From Sphingobium arseniciresistens (GTDB lineage: Bacteria > Pseudomonadota > Alphaproteobacteria > Sphingomonadales > Sphingomonadaceae): DNA of 64,000 nt. The notes under the pieces are model-generated. The model searched no databases. It was given only the letters and a program-made list of their open reading frames with translations, and was not told the DNA's origin. Position numbers and translations under genes: made by a program. The stretch spans positions 124,001 to 188,000 of the forward strand of contig JARFNK010000005.1 in the NCBI GenBank assembly GCA_029167225.1. The letters run 5' to 3'. Shown piece after piece: positions 37,488 to 45,784 of the stretch. Numbering within the stretch: position 1 is the first letter of the stretch; the number at the start of each line of letters is the position of its first letter.

Positions 37488-38138
37488 ATGAGTGAAGTGA
37501 TGCGGGGATCAAGGGGCGTTAAGCTGATGCACTGGGCGATGGCGGCAGTCGCCATGCCGGCAGCAGGTGTCGCGATCGCGCCGCAGGCGGCCTTCGCGCA
37601 ATTTTCCGATGGCTATAATTTCCTCAAGGCCGTGCGCGACGCCGATGGCACAAAGGCCATGGACCTGATCCAGAAGCCGGGCGGATCGACCCTCATCAAC
37701 GCCCGCGACTACAAGACCGGCGAGACCGCGCTGCACATCGTCGTCGCCCGCCGCGACCTCACCTGGCTCAATTTCATGCTCGGCAAGGGCGCGAAGCCCG
37801 ATATTGCCAATGAAGCGGGCGACACGCCCCTGATGACGGCAGTGCAGCTGCGTTTCACGGAAGGCGCGCGGCTGCTCATTTCCAACGGCGCCACGCTCGA
37901 CAAGCCCAATGACAATGGCGAGACGCCGCTGATCCGCGCGGTGCAGCTGCGCGACATCGCCATGGTACGGATGCTGGTGGCGCAGGGCGCCAATGCCGAC
38001 AAGCGCGACAGCATCGCCGGCATGTCCGCCCGCGAATATGCGCAGCGCGATTCCCGCACGCCGGGCCTGCTGGACGCCCTTTCGTCCGCGAAGACGGCAA
38101 CTGAAGCCAAGGCGCCGGTACAGGGCCCATCATTTTAA
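37488..38138 (+). CDS. Exported ankyrin-repeat protein
   Basis: About 216 aa. A signal peptide (MHWAMAAVAMPAAGVAIAPQAAFAQ) is followed by four ankyrin-like repeats, for example TGETALHIVVARRDLTWLNFML, AGDTPLMTAVQLRFTEGARLLI and NGETPLIRAVQLRDIAMVRMLV. The start is uncertain (ATG at 37488 or 37500). It is divergent from the SCO gene and the only plus-strand gene in the 35.4-45.5 kb block. It is likely a periplasmic interaction protein. Confidence 0.82.
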   Translation: MSEVMRGSRGVKLMHWAMAAVAMPAAGVAIAPQAAFAQFSDGYNFLKAVRDADGTKAMDLIQKPGGSTLINARDYKTGETALHIVVARRDLTWLNFMLGKGAKPDIANEAGDTPLMTAVQLRFTEGARLLISNGATLDKPNDNGETPLIRAVQLRDIAMVRMLVAQGANADKRDSIAGMSAREYAQRDSRTPGLLDALSSAKTATEAKAPVQGPSF

Positions 38139-38186
38139 GGCTTACCGGTTTACGCAGCGTCGAATGACCCTGCGTGAACGTGTCTG

Positions 38187-38726
38187 TCAGATGGACGGCT
38201 CTTCGCCGGTCTCCGGGTCAGCGATCGCCGTCAGCCTGCGTGCTGCCCGGCGGGCGAATCGCAGCACCTCCGCCTTGCGGCGCGCGGCCGCAAGCGGCTC
38301 GGTAGGGGCAGGGCGCAGGATCTCCGCATCATAGCGGTCGGCGACGATGAGGCCAGACCGCGCCGGCCACAGCGCCTCGCCCTCAAAGGGCGAAAGGTCG
38401 AAACCCGCCGGCACGCCCCAATAGAAGCGGTCGCAATATTCATAATAGTCGGGCCATTTCATGTCCCCGAGCAGGTCCGCGCGGCTGCACTTGATCTCCA
38501 CGATCACAAGATGGCCCGAGGCATCGATGGCCATGATGTCCGCCCGGCGCCCATTGGGCAGCGGCGCTTCCAGCACGCCGAAAATGTCGTGCCGGCGAAA
38601 CAGGCGGAGGATTCCCCGTGCCACCGCCATCGCCGTGCCATCCGTCAGCGGTGAGCAGTCGCCGGGCGATGCCGCTGCATCGCTTCCCTGCATGGCGTCG
38701 ACCGCCTGATTCCCGTTCGTGGCCAT
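38187..38726 (-). CDS. mmcB: MmcB family DNA-repair protein
   Basis: 179 aa. A PD-(D/E)xK nuclease-like core is visible: RRADIMAIDASGHLVIVEIKCSRADLLGDMKWPDYYEYCDRFYWGVP. In Caulobacter the relative is induced by mitomycin C and needed for DNA damage tolerance. The Asp and E-I-K motifs fit the nuclease fold; activity is inferred. Confidence 0.88.
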   Translation of the reverse strand: MATNGNQAVDAMQGSDAAASPGDCSPLTDGTAMAVARGILRLFRRHDIFGVLEAPLPNGRRADIMAIDASGHLVIVEIKCSRADLLGDMKWPDYYEYCDRFYWGVPAGFDLSPFEGEALWPARSGLIVADRYDAEILRPAPTEPLAAARRKAEVLRFARRAARRLTAIADPETGEEPSI

Positions 38727-38813
38727 GGCGAATCAATAGAACAGGACGGGAACAAAGAAAAGGGCCGCGCGGTCATATGACCAGCGGCCCGATTTTCCGT
38801 TCCTGCTGAAGGA

Positions 38814-39500
38814 TCAGCGATAGAAGATATGATTGTCGATGGAGGCAAGGCGGGGCTTGCCCCAGCCCGGCGATACGCGGCGGGCGTGGAAATAGAGCGC
38901 ACCCTCGGCCGGGCTTTCCCAGCTGTCCTGCATCGCGATCTGCGCGATGGCGACCGCTTCGCGCCAGTCGCGGCTGGATTCCCGCACCGGCGGAATGTCG
39001 TGGTTGCGCACGAAGCTGAACTGCCCGCGCTGATAGACGACGCCGCACAGGCTGCTGGCGAAGCGGCCCGACTGCGCGCGGTTGATGATGACGCGGGCAA
39101 CGGCGAGCTGCCCTTCCAGGCTCTCGCCCTTGGATTCGAAATAGACCGCGCCGGCCAGGCAGCGCATGTCGCCGTCCACATCTGTCGGCACAGCCTGATC
39201 CTCGACGAGTTCGGCGAGGCTGCCTGCACGGTTTGCGGACTGAAGATTGATGACCAGATCGGCGTTGGTCGCCGCTGGAGCCTCGAGAGGCTGAACGATC
39301 TCGCTCCGGGCGGCGAAGCGCACGTCCTGAGCATCTGCGACCGGGCGCGCCTGGCTCTGCGGCGCTGCGACTACGGTCGGGATCGTTTCTGTCGAACCGG
39401 CGTTGTTACCGGAAGCGAAGGAAGCATCGGTCGCCATGGCAGCGGCGAGAACCGATAATGTAAGGGCGGTCACGGTCGCGACCTTCAAACGAAAACTCAT
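38814..39500 (-). CDS. SleB-like cell wall hydrolase
   Basis: 228 aa. A signal peptide (LKVATVTALTLSVLAAAMATDASFA) and a low-complexity linker precede a Hydrolase_2 domain. That domain has LAGAVYFESKGESLEGQLAVARVIINR with the likely catalytic Glu, and ALYFHARRVSPGWGKPR near the end. It would act on peptidoglycan in the periplasm. Confidence 0.9.
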   Translation of the reverse strand: MSFRLKVATVTALTLSVLAAAMATDASFASGNNAGSTETIPTVVAAPQSQARPVADAQDVRFAARSEIVQPLEAPAATNADLVINLQSANRAGSLAELVEDQAVPTDVDGDMRCLAGAVYFESKGESLEGQLAVARVIINRAQSGRFASSLCGVVYQRGQFSFVRNHDIPPVRESSRDWREAVAIAQIAMQDSWESPAEGALYFHARRVSPGWGKPRLASIDNHIFYR

Positions 39501-39673
39501 TACGTCCCAAGTTCATGCGGTGGGTCGGACAGGGAAGACGCATCCTCTTATATTCTTGTCTTCCGCCCGCCCCCCGTCTGCGTGTTTGCCGATCATCCCC
39601 CCTGGGCGTTTTTCGGTAACCTGCGCGTTAGGCTGCGGGGGCCTATGGCTGGGGCAAAGTTTTAAGTCAACGT

Positions 39674-40009
39674 TCAGCAAATCGTTTCAGCGGCGAACCG
39701 TTCCGCTTCCGGGATGTCGAGTTCAATCACCCACAGATCGGGGTCGGTGCGCCGCCGACGCTCAAGATATTGTGCGCGTTCCTGCGCATCTGCCTCGGAA
39801 TCGGGGCCGCAGGGCATCAGCCGATAGCCCCCCTCATAGTCGGGCACCCGTTCCACCAGCTGTGTTTCACGCCCTTTTTCAAGGCATTGGATCAGAATCG
39901 CGCCGCTCGTCGCATCACCCTTGCGCAGCACCATGGCAAAGCCGCCGGCGTCCTGGGCGCGCCGGATGAGCGCCCCGATCAGCATGTGGCTGGCAAGCCG
40001 TTCGTTCAT
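39674..40009 (-). CDS. DUF1491 family protein
   Basis: 111 aa. The sequence RLASHMLIGALIRRAQDAGGFAMVLRKGD, then GAILIQCLEKG and DPDLWVIELDIPEAERF, fits DUF1491, an alphaproteobacterial family of unknown function. It overlaps the thioesterase gene end by 4 bp (ATGA). Confidence 0.88.
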   Translation of the reverse strand: MNERLASHMLIGALIRRAQDAGGFAMVLRKGDATSGAILIQCLEKGRETQLVERVPDYEGGYRLMPCGPDSEADAQERAQYLERRRRTDPDLWVIELDIPEAERFAAETIC

Positions 40010-40524
40010 TCCCCGGCGTCGGACGAAGCATTGGGCTGCGGCGCGCCATAGCCCGGAAGATCCGTCAGCGGAAATTGCGACCGCATGAAGGTACCCGTGC
40101 CGCGCCCGACCTCTTCACCGTCCGAATCGATCAGACTCGCCTCGGCGACATAGACCCGGCGGCGACCGTTGATCCATCGTCCCTCCGCACGGATCGGGCC
40201 ATTGCGGATCGGGCGCGTGAACAGCAGGTTGAAGCTGGTGGTCAGCAGGAATCGGTCCGTCACCAGGCTGTTGGCCGCGTAGAATGCGGCATCGTCCAGC
40301 ATCTTGAAATAGATGGTGCCATGTGCCGCCCCGGCGGCATGGTGGACGCGCGCGTCCACGTCGAAGTCGATGCGCGATACCCCGGCTGCCGGAATCGTCA
40401 GCCGGGAGGGAAACAGCCGATTGATCGGGGCCGAGCGGTAAAGCTGTTCCAGCGCACGGAAATGCGCCTCCTCGCCGCTGGGCGGGGGACCGTCAGGCCT
40501 CGCGCCGTCTTCAGGCAGCGTCAC
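40006..40524 (-). CDS. PaaI-like hotdog-fold thioesterase
   Basis: 172 aa from the GTG at 40524, which overlaps the ptsN stop by 14 bp. The hotdog core shows HAAGAAHGTIYFKMLDDAAFYAANSL and LTTSFNLLFTRPIRNGPIRAEGRW, as in PaaI-type acyl-CoA thioesterases. It sits between ptsN and DUF1491 in one run; the substrate is unknown. Confidence 0.82.
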   Translation of the reverse strand: MTLPEDGARPDGPPPSGEEAHFRALEQLYRSAPINRLFPSRLTIPAAGVSRIDFDVDARVHHAAGAAHGTIYFKMLDDAAFYAANSLVTDRFLLTTSFNLLFTRPIRNGPIRAEGRWINGRRRVYVAEASLIDSDGEEVGRGTGTFMRSQFPLTDLPGYGAPQPNASSDAGE

Positions 40525-40978
40525 GCGCTTCGTTGCCGGAGAGCAGGGCGTAGAGCGCCTCGTCCGATCCCACGCCACGCAGGCGGGCAAGCTGGTTCTC
40601 GTTGCGCAGATAGCGCGAAACCCGCGCCAGCGTCTTCAGGTGCTCGGCGCCGCTGTCCACGGGGGAGAGCAGCGCGAAGATCACGTCCACCGGCGCCTCG
40701 TCGACCGCCTCGAACGCGATCGGCTGATCCAGCAGAACGGTCAGCGCGCGGACCTTGTCCAGCCCCTCGATCTTGGCATGGGGAATGGCGACACCGCCGC
40801 CAAAGCCGGTGGAGCCGAGCTTCTCGCGGTCCATCAACCGCTCGTAGATCAGCGCTGCGTCGAGGCCATAGGCCTTCGCCGCGAGATCGGCGATCTTCTG
40901 GAATAGCTGCTTCTTGCCGCTGACCGTCAGCCCCGTGGTGAGGGCTTCCGGTACGATGAGATCGTTGAAATCTGTCAT
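40511..40978 (-). CDS. ptsN: Nitrogen-PTS EIIA protein
   Basis: 155 aa from the ATG at 40978. The phosphorylated His is His67 in GGGVAIPHAKIEGL. The EIIA-Ntr fold is supported by FQKIADLAAKAYGLD and HLKTLARVSRYLRN. It regulates potassium, nitrogen or stress responses through phosphorylation by the PTSNtr. It lies just downstream of hpf, a common proteobacterial order. Confidence 0.95.
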   Translation of the reverse strand: MTDFNDLIVPEALTTGLTVSGKKQLFQKIADLAAKAYGLDAALIYERLMDREKLGSTGFGGGVAIPHAKIEGLDKVRALTVLLDQPIAFEAVDEAPVDVIFALLSPVDSGAEHLKTLARVSRYLRNENQLARLRGVGSDEALYALLSGNEARDAA

Positions 40979-41170
40979 GTCGTACTCTGGTGGCCGCCGC
41001 CCGGACGATCCGGCATGTTCGGCGCAAGCTCCCGCAAGGGGACCATCTAAAGGCCGGGCCAATAGAACTGGAACAGCGCAAGGTCAACGGCCTTGCCACG
41101 GCAAGGGACGGAAGGCCGCAGATGGAAAGCGCCCGACAGGCGCCCTCCATCCGCAAGAATATCGCCCTTC

Positions 41171-41794
41171 TCAGACCCGCGGTTCGACCCAGCCGATCGT
41201 CCCGTCGTGACGGCGATAGACCATGTTGTAGGCAGACGTACCGGCATTGACGAACAGCAATGCGTTGGTGTTGCGCAGGTCCAGCATCATCACCGCATCG
41301 GAAACCGACGCCTGCGGGATGTCGACGCGGGTTTCCGCCACGATCAGCGGGGCTTCGGCCGGTTCCTCCTCATCAATCCGCGAGGCGAACACGGTGTAGC
41401 CGGCATCATCGACATCCTCGAAGGAAAAGCCGTTTGCCGCAATGCCATTGCCACTGTCATGGCCCTGGCGCACGGCTTCTGCCGCGGCTGCCTGCGTGTG
41501 GCGATCCTTCAACCGGCGCATGTAACGGCGCAGCTGTTTTTCGATGCGGTCGGCCGCCTGGTCGAAGGCCGGATGCGCTTCCTGCGCCTCGCCCGCGCCT
41601 TTCAGGATAAGGCCGGTCATCACATGGCAGATGATATCACAATGAAATGCGCCATGCGGAGCCGGCCGGAAGGTCACCTGCGCGGAAATCGCGCGGGAGA
41701 AATATTTCTCGGCCACCGCCTCCAGTCGGGTCCAGACATGCTGCTTGAGCGCGTCGCCCGTGTCGACCTGATGCCCGGAAACACGAATATCCAT
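41171..41794 (-). CDS. hpf: Ribosome hibernation promoting factor, long form
   Basis: 207 aa. The N-terminal S30AE domain (MDIRVSGHQVDTGDALKQHV through YMRRLKDRHTQ) is joined by a linker to the C-terminal dimerisation domain (SVSDAVMMLDLRNTNALLFVNAGTSAYNMVYRRHDGTIGWVEP). Long HPF dimerises 70S ribosomes into 100S particles in stationary phase. Confidence 0.96.
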   Translation of the reverse strand: MDIRVSGHQVDTGDALKQHVWTRLEAVAEKYFSRAISAQVTFRPAPHGAFHCDIICHVMTGLILKGAGEAQEAHPAFDQAADRIEKQLRRYMRRLKDRHTQAAAAEAVRQGHDSGNGIAANGFSFEDVDDAGYTVFASRIDEEEPAEAPLIVAETRVDIPQASVSDAVMMLDLRNTNALLFVNAGTSAYNMVYRRHDGTIGWVEPRV

Positions 41795-41866
41795 AGTGCC
41801 TTCTCCTTTGCTTTTGCCGGCCTCTATCCCTGGGAGGACGCCTGCCGGTAATCAGGAGTTCCCCGG

Positions 41867-42571
41867 TCAGGCCGGTTGAACCCCGTCAAGCCAGAGCGGC
41901 CGGTCCAGCGCTGCGACGAACGCCCTGTGCCGCTCCAGCTCCTGCGCACTGGCCTGGTGTGGCCGTGCGGGGCGAACAGGCCGCGCTGCCTGCATGACAA
42001 GCGCGTCCGGTTGCCTTTCCTCTTGTTCCTCTTCGATGGTTGCGAGTGTCAGGCCGATCTGCCGGCCGCCGCGCAGCTCGATATAAAGCTGGGCGAGCAA
42101 TTCCGCGTCGAGCAGCGCGCCATGCTTCACGCGGTGGCTGCGGTCGATGCCATAGCGGGAGCACAGCGCATCCAGGCTATGCTTGGCGCCGGGGTGCATT
42201 TGCCGCGCGATCGCCACGGTGTCGATCATCCGGTCCATCGACACCGGCTCCAGCCCGCACAGCTTCAGCTCGTGATTGAGGAATCCGAAGTCGAACTTGG
42301 CGTTGTGGGCGACCAGCGGGCTGTCACCCAGAAACGCCATCAGCTCATGAACGCCGTCGGCGAACAGGCCCTTGTCGCTCAGGAACAGGTCCGACAGGCC
42401 ATGGACCGCCTCGGCCGCCGAAGGCATTGCCCGCTGCGGATTATAATAGGCGTGGAACGTGCTGCCGCTCGGCACACGATTGATAAGCTCTATGCAGCCG
42501 ATTTCGACCATCCGGTCGCCCGTTGCAGGATCGAATCCCGTGGTCTCGGTGTCGAAGATGATCTCGCGCAT
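41867..42571 (-). CDS. dnaQ: DNA polymerase III epsilon subunit (proofreading exonuclease)
   Basis: 234 aa from the ATG at 42571. DEDDh motifs are visible: FDTETTGFDPATGDRMVEIG, LVAHNAKFDFGFLNHEL, and the His/Asp in KHGALLDAELLAQLYIEL. The short C-terminal tail is the polymerase alpha contact. It is the fifth gene of the leftward run from the origin and is 25 bp from coaE. Confidence 0.96.
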   Translation of the reverse strand: MREIIFDTETTGFDPATGDRMVEIGCIELINRVPSGSTFHAYYNPQRAMPSAAEAVHGLSDLFLSDKGLFADGVHELMAFLGDSPLVAHNAKFDFGFLNHELKLCGLEPVSMDRMIDTVAIARQMHPGAKHSLDALCSRYGIDRSHRVKHGALLDAELLAQLYIELRGGRQIGLTLATIEEEQEERQPDALVMQAARPVRPARPHQASAQELERHRAFVAALDRPLWLDGVQPA

Positions 42572-42596
42572 CGCCTCTTCCGACTCTTGATCTACG

Positions 42597-43199
42597 TTAT
42601 CGGCGCGCTTTGCCGCGAAGGCAAGCGACGAGCATACGAATCTGCCCCCGCGTGCGATCGAAGCTGCCGCCTGTATCGACGATATAGGTGGCGCGCCGAC
42701 GCTTTTCAGCATCGGGCGTCTGCAAATGGCGGATATGGCGGAATTTCGCCTCGCTCATCCCGGGCCGTGCCAGCACCCGCCGACGCTGCTTCCATTGCGG
42801 CGCGGACACCACGATGACGCCGGCCAGGCAGCGCTCGCCATGATGCTCGAACAGCAGCGGGATATCGAGCACCACCAGCGGCCTTGCCCGGTTGCGGCGC
42901 AGGAAGGTGCGGCGCGCGGTATGGACCGCCGGATGGACGATCCGCTCCAGCGCGCGCAGTTCATGCGGCTTGTCGAACACTGCGGCGCCCAGCTTCGCCC
43001 GGTCCACGCCGGCCGCTCCGGTCGTGCCGGGAAACCGTGCCTCGATGGCGGTGAGCAGCGCGCCGCCCGGCCCCTGCAGGCGATGGACCTCCGCGTCGGC
43101 ATCGAACACCGGCACGCGCAGCACGCGCAGCATAGCGGCCACGGCAGACTTCCCCATGCCGATCGACCCGGTCAGCCCCCAGACATTACGCGGCTTCAT
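42597..43199 (-). CDS. coaE: Dephospho-CoA kinase
   Basis: 200 aa P-loop kinase. Walker A is GLTGSIGMGKSAVA; VPVFDADAEVHRL and DIPLLFEHHGE are typical CoaE substrate motifs. It catalyses the last step of CoA synthesis. It starts 10 bp after aroE. Confidence 0.95.
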   Translation of the reverse strand: MKPRNVWGLTGSIGMGKSAVAAMLRVLRVPVFDADAEVHRLQGPGGALLTAIEARFPGTTGAAGVDRAKLGAAVFDKPHELRALERIVHPAVHTARRTFLRRNRARPLVVLDIPLLFEHHGERCLAGVIVVSAPQWKQRRRVLARPGMSEAKFRHIRHLQTPDAEKRRRATYIVDTGGSFDRTRGQIRMLVACLRGKARR

Positions 43200-43208
43200 G
43201 ACGCAGCT

Positions 43209-44057
43209 TCATGCTGTCAGGAGTGCGCGCAGCTCCGCATCATGCTCGCGCGGGGCCTCCGCATCGAAAAAGATGTCGAAGGCGAGCGCCGCCTGGCCGA
43301 TCAGCATTTCCAGGCCGTCGATGGTCTTCAACCCCAGGGCACGCGCCTGCGCCAGCAGCGGCGTTTCCAGCGGCGCATAGACGATGTCATAGACGGTCGC
43401 GCCGGGCACCAACGGCGCAAGGTCGATCTCCAGCGGAGGCTGCCCCTCCATGCCCAGCGGGCTGCTGTTGACCAGCAGGTCGGCGGCGGGAAGCGGATCG
43501 CCCAGCCCGATCACATCACCCTTCACGCCCGCATGGTCGAGCAGGTCCTGACCCTTTGCGATGTTGCGGGCGACGATAGTGATACGCGGCACGCCGAACG
43601 TCGCGAGCGCGAACAGGATCGCCCGCGTCGCGCCGCCCGCACCGATCAGCACGGCATGTTCGCCGCGCCATTTCTCTCGGATCAGCGGCTGCAGGAAACC
43701 GCCCGCATCGGTGTTGGTGCCCACCAGCGGCCGGCCGGTTTCGCAGGCGATGGTGTTCATGGCGCCGATCCGCGCACGCACGCCGCCGGGATCGTCGGTA
43801 AAGTCCATCACCGCGATCTTGTGCGGTATGGTGACGTTGCATCCCAGCCAATCCGGGTCGGCCCGACGCTGCAGGAAATAGGCGGCAAGTCCTTCCGCCG
43901 TCACATGGGTCTTGCGATATTCCGCTTCGATCTGGAGCTTTTCCAGCCAGAAATTGTGGATCATCGGCGATTTGCTGTGGCTGATCGGGTCGCCGATCAC
44001 CTCCGCATAGGGAAGGCCACCGCCGGCTTTGGGCGCATTCTTGATCGTGTCGGTCAT
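43209..44057 (-). CDS. aroE: Shikimate dehydrogenase
   Basis: 282 aa. Substrate motifs are GDPISHSKSPMIHNFW, NVTIPHKIAV (catalytic Lys) and GTNTDAGGF (Asp). The NADP domain has VLIGAGGATRAILFAL and the LLVNSSPLGMEGQPP segment. Its first bases overlap the maf stop by 4 bp. Confidence 0.96.
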   Translation of the reverse strand: MTDTIKNAPKAGGGLPYAEVIGDPISHSKSPMIHNFWLEKLQIEAEYRKTHVTAEGLAAYFLQRRADPDWLGCNVTIPHKIAVMDFTDDPGGVRARIGAMNTIACETGRPLVGTNTDAGGFLQPLIREKWRGEHAVLIGAGGATRAILFALATFGVPRITIVARNIAKGQDLLDHAGVKGDVIGLGDPLPAADLLVNSSPLGMEGQPPLEIDLAPLVPGATVYDIVYAPLETPLLAQARALGLKTIDGLEMLIGQAALAFDIFFDAEAPREHDAELRALLTA

Positions 44058-44650
44058 GCGGCCAAAACACCGCGCAGGCGCAGGAAGTCAAGCAGCGGCA
44101 ACAGCGGCAGGCCCTGAATCGCGAACTGGCTGCCCTCGATCCTGCTGAACAGCTGCGCGCCCGGCCCTTCGATCCTGTAGCAGCCCACGCACCATCGGCA
44201 TTCCTCCCAGTCGCCATCCAGATAGGCGGAAATGAAATCCTCTGACAGCGGCCGGACGGTCATCTTCACCCGCTCGATATGGCGCCAGATCGGCGTCCCG
44301 CCCTGCGCGATCACGGCCGCGCTGTGTAACCTGTGAGTCTGGCCGGAGAGCAGGCGCAGGATTCGCTCGGCATCCGCACGGTCGACTGCCTTGTCGATCA
44401 TCGTGCCGTCGTCCAGCGCCAGCGTCTGGTCGCAGCCGAGCACCAGGTCGCCCGGCGCCCGGCGCGAGAGCTTGATCGCCTTCAGTTCGGCGAGCGCATC
44501 GGCCAACGCGCGGGCATCCAGTCCCTCGGCGCGCAGCGCCTCCTTCGCGCTTTCCTCGTCGACGCCGGGGGAGACCGCCTCGAACGGCACGCCGGCGGCC
44601 GCGAGTATCGCCCGGCGGCTGGCGCTTTGCGACGCGAGAATCAGGGTCAT
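44054..44650 (-). CDS. maf: Maf family nucleotide pyrophosphatase
   Basis: 198 aa. The N-terminal LILASQSASRRAIL motif, the VSPGVDEES segment and DLVLGCDQTLALD mark the Maf/YceF family, which hydrolyses modified or canonical nucleotides. Overlaps on both sides (ATGA) couple it to ppsR and aroE. Confidence 0.93.
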   Translation of the reverse strand: MTLILASQSASRRAILAAAGVPFEAVSPGVDEESAKEALRAEGLDARALADALAELKAIKLSRRAPGDLVLGCDQTLALDDGTMIDKAVDRADAERILRLLSGQTHRLHSAAVIAQGGTPIWRHIERVKMTVRPLSEDFISAYLDGDWEECRWCVGCYRIEGPGAQLFSRIEGSQFAIQGLPLLPLLDFLRLRGVLAA

Positions 44651-45504
44651 CGTGTGATGCCGCTTTCCGTGGGGCCGATGCTGCCCGCGCTGGCGCCAAG
44701 CACGCGCTCATGGAAGATGTTGATGATCGCAGCCGCCGCTTCCTCGATCGACCGGCGGGTCATGTCGATCACCGGCCAGTCATTGTCGGCAAAGAGTCGC
44801 CGCGCGAAGGCCACTTCGGCCTGCACCCGCTCCAGGTCGACATAGGCCGTTTCCGGCGCCTGGTTGAGCGAGAGGAGGCGGTTGCGGCGCACCTGCACCA
44901 GCCGTTCCGGGCTGATCGTCAGGCCGACGATCATCGGATGCTTCAGGCGATAAAGGCTGTCGGGCGGCGGCGATTCGGGCACCAGCGGAATATTCGCCGT
45001 CTTGTAACCGCGATTGGCGAGGTAGATGGAGGTCGGCGTCTTCGATGCGCGCGATACGCCCGCGAGCAGAATATCCGCCTCCTCCCAATTCTCGTGCGCG
45101 ACACCGTCGTCATGCGCGATGGTGAACTGGATCGCCTCGATCCGCGCGAAATAGGCCTCGTCCAGAATATGTTTGCGGCCGGGCCGGTTGCGGGTTTCCT
45201 GGCCCAGGATGTTCGACATCGCGTCCGTCACCGCGTCCAGCGCGGCGACATGCGGCAGGCCGAGCGCCCGGCAGCGATTTTCCAGATTGCGCCGCAGCAG
45301 CGGATTGGAAAGCGTGAACAGCACCAGCCCGGGATGCTGCGCGATTTCCTGCATGATCCGGTCAAGATGCACGTCGGAGCGCACCATCGGCCAGAAATGG
45401 CGGATCGCCTCGACATTTTCGAACTGGGCGATGCCCGCCTTGGCGATGTTTTCCAGCGTTTCGCCGGTGGAGTCGGACAGGAGATGAAGGTGGAGCCGGG
45501 TCAT
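44647..45504 (-). CDS. ppsR: Pyruvate,phosphate dikinase / PEP synthase regulatory protein (DUF299)
   Basis: 285 aa. The LHLLSDSTGETLENIAKA N-terminus and the P-loop-like GVSRASKTPTSIYLA motif identify the bifunctional kinase/phosphorylase of PPDK or PEP synthase. It borders the origin on the left, as the corresponding gene does in Caulobacter and Rickettsia, and is first in the ppsR-maf-aroE-coaE-dnaQ run. Confidence 0.95.
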   Translation of the reverse strand: MTRLHLHLLSDSTGETLENIAKAGIAQFENVEAIRHFWPMVRSDVHLDRIMQEIAQHPGLVLFTLSNPLLRRNLENRCRALGLPHVAALDAVTDAMSNILGQETRNRPGRKHILDEAYFARIEAIQFTIAHDDGVAHENWEEADILLAGVSRASKTPTSIYLANRGYKTANIPLVPESPPPDSLYRLKHPMIVGLTISPERLVQVRRNRLLSLNQAPETAYVDLERVQAEVAFARRLFADNDWPVIDMTRRSIEEAAAAIINIFHERVLGASAGSIGPTESGITR

Positions 45505-45784
45505 GAGGACCGTTCTGTGGATCTACTGTGGATAAAGCAAGGGACAGAATGGTGGATAAGTTTCAGGGCGATTCAACCCACGCTGCCGGACGATTCATCC
45601 ACAGGTCGCACACATGGGCACAATTTCACCCACAGCCTGTGGGTAATGTGGATAAGCGGAATGACTCATGACGGAATCCTTGAATCCCATGAGTCAATCT
45701 GTTGGCAAATGCGGGCACAATGCATAAACCCCGCTGCCAACCGACCAACAACTCTCAACAACCTTTTAATAAAGTCTTAATTTT
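45505..45784. other. oriC: Chromosomal replication origin (oriC), alphaproteobacterial type
   Basis: A 280-bp non-coding gap between ppsR and hemE. Perfect DnaA boxes (TTATCCACA/TGTGGATAA) lie at 45527-45535 and 45647-45655. One-mismatch boxes lie at 45551-45559, 45595-45603 and 45638-45646, and weaker ones at 45516-45524 and 45626-45634. Six GANTC sites lie at 45570, 45592, 45663, 45674, 45682 and 45691. The right end (about 45740-45784) is AT-rich and could be the unwinding element, and a CtrA-type box lies at 45766-45780. The neighbours match the Caulobacter origin order. Origin function is inferred; it was not tested. Confidence 0.88.
45766..45780. promoter_or_regulatory. CtrA box, TTAA-N7-TTAA
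   Basis: TTAATAAAGTCTTAA is a perfect TTAA-N7-TTAA. It ends 4 bases before the hemE ATG and lies at the AT-rich edge of the origin. In Caulobacter, CtrA sites in the origin block initiation and regulate the hemE-side promoter; the same role here is inferred. Confidence 0.65.

Noticed and set aside
39665..39679. TTAA-N7-TTCA as a CtrA box upstream of the cell wall hydrolase
   Set aside because: One mismatch, about 170 bp from the gene and overlapping the end of the DUF1491 gene; too weak to claim.
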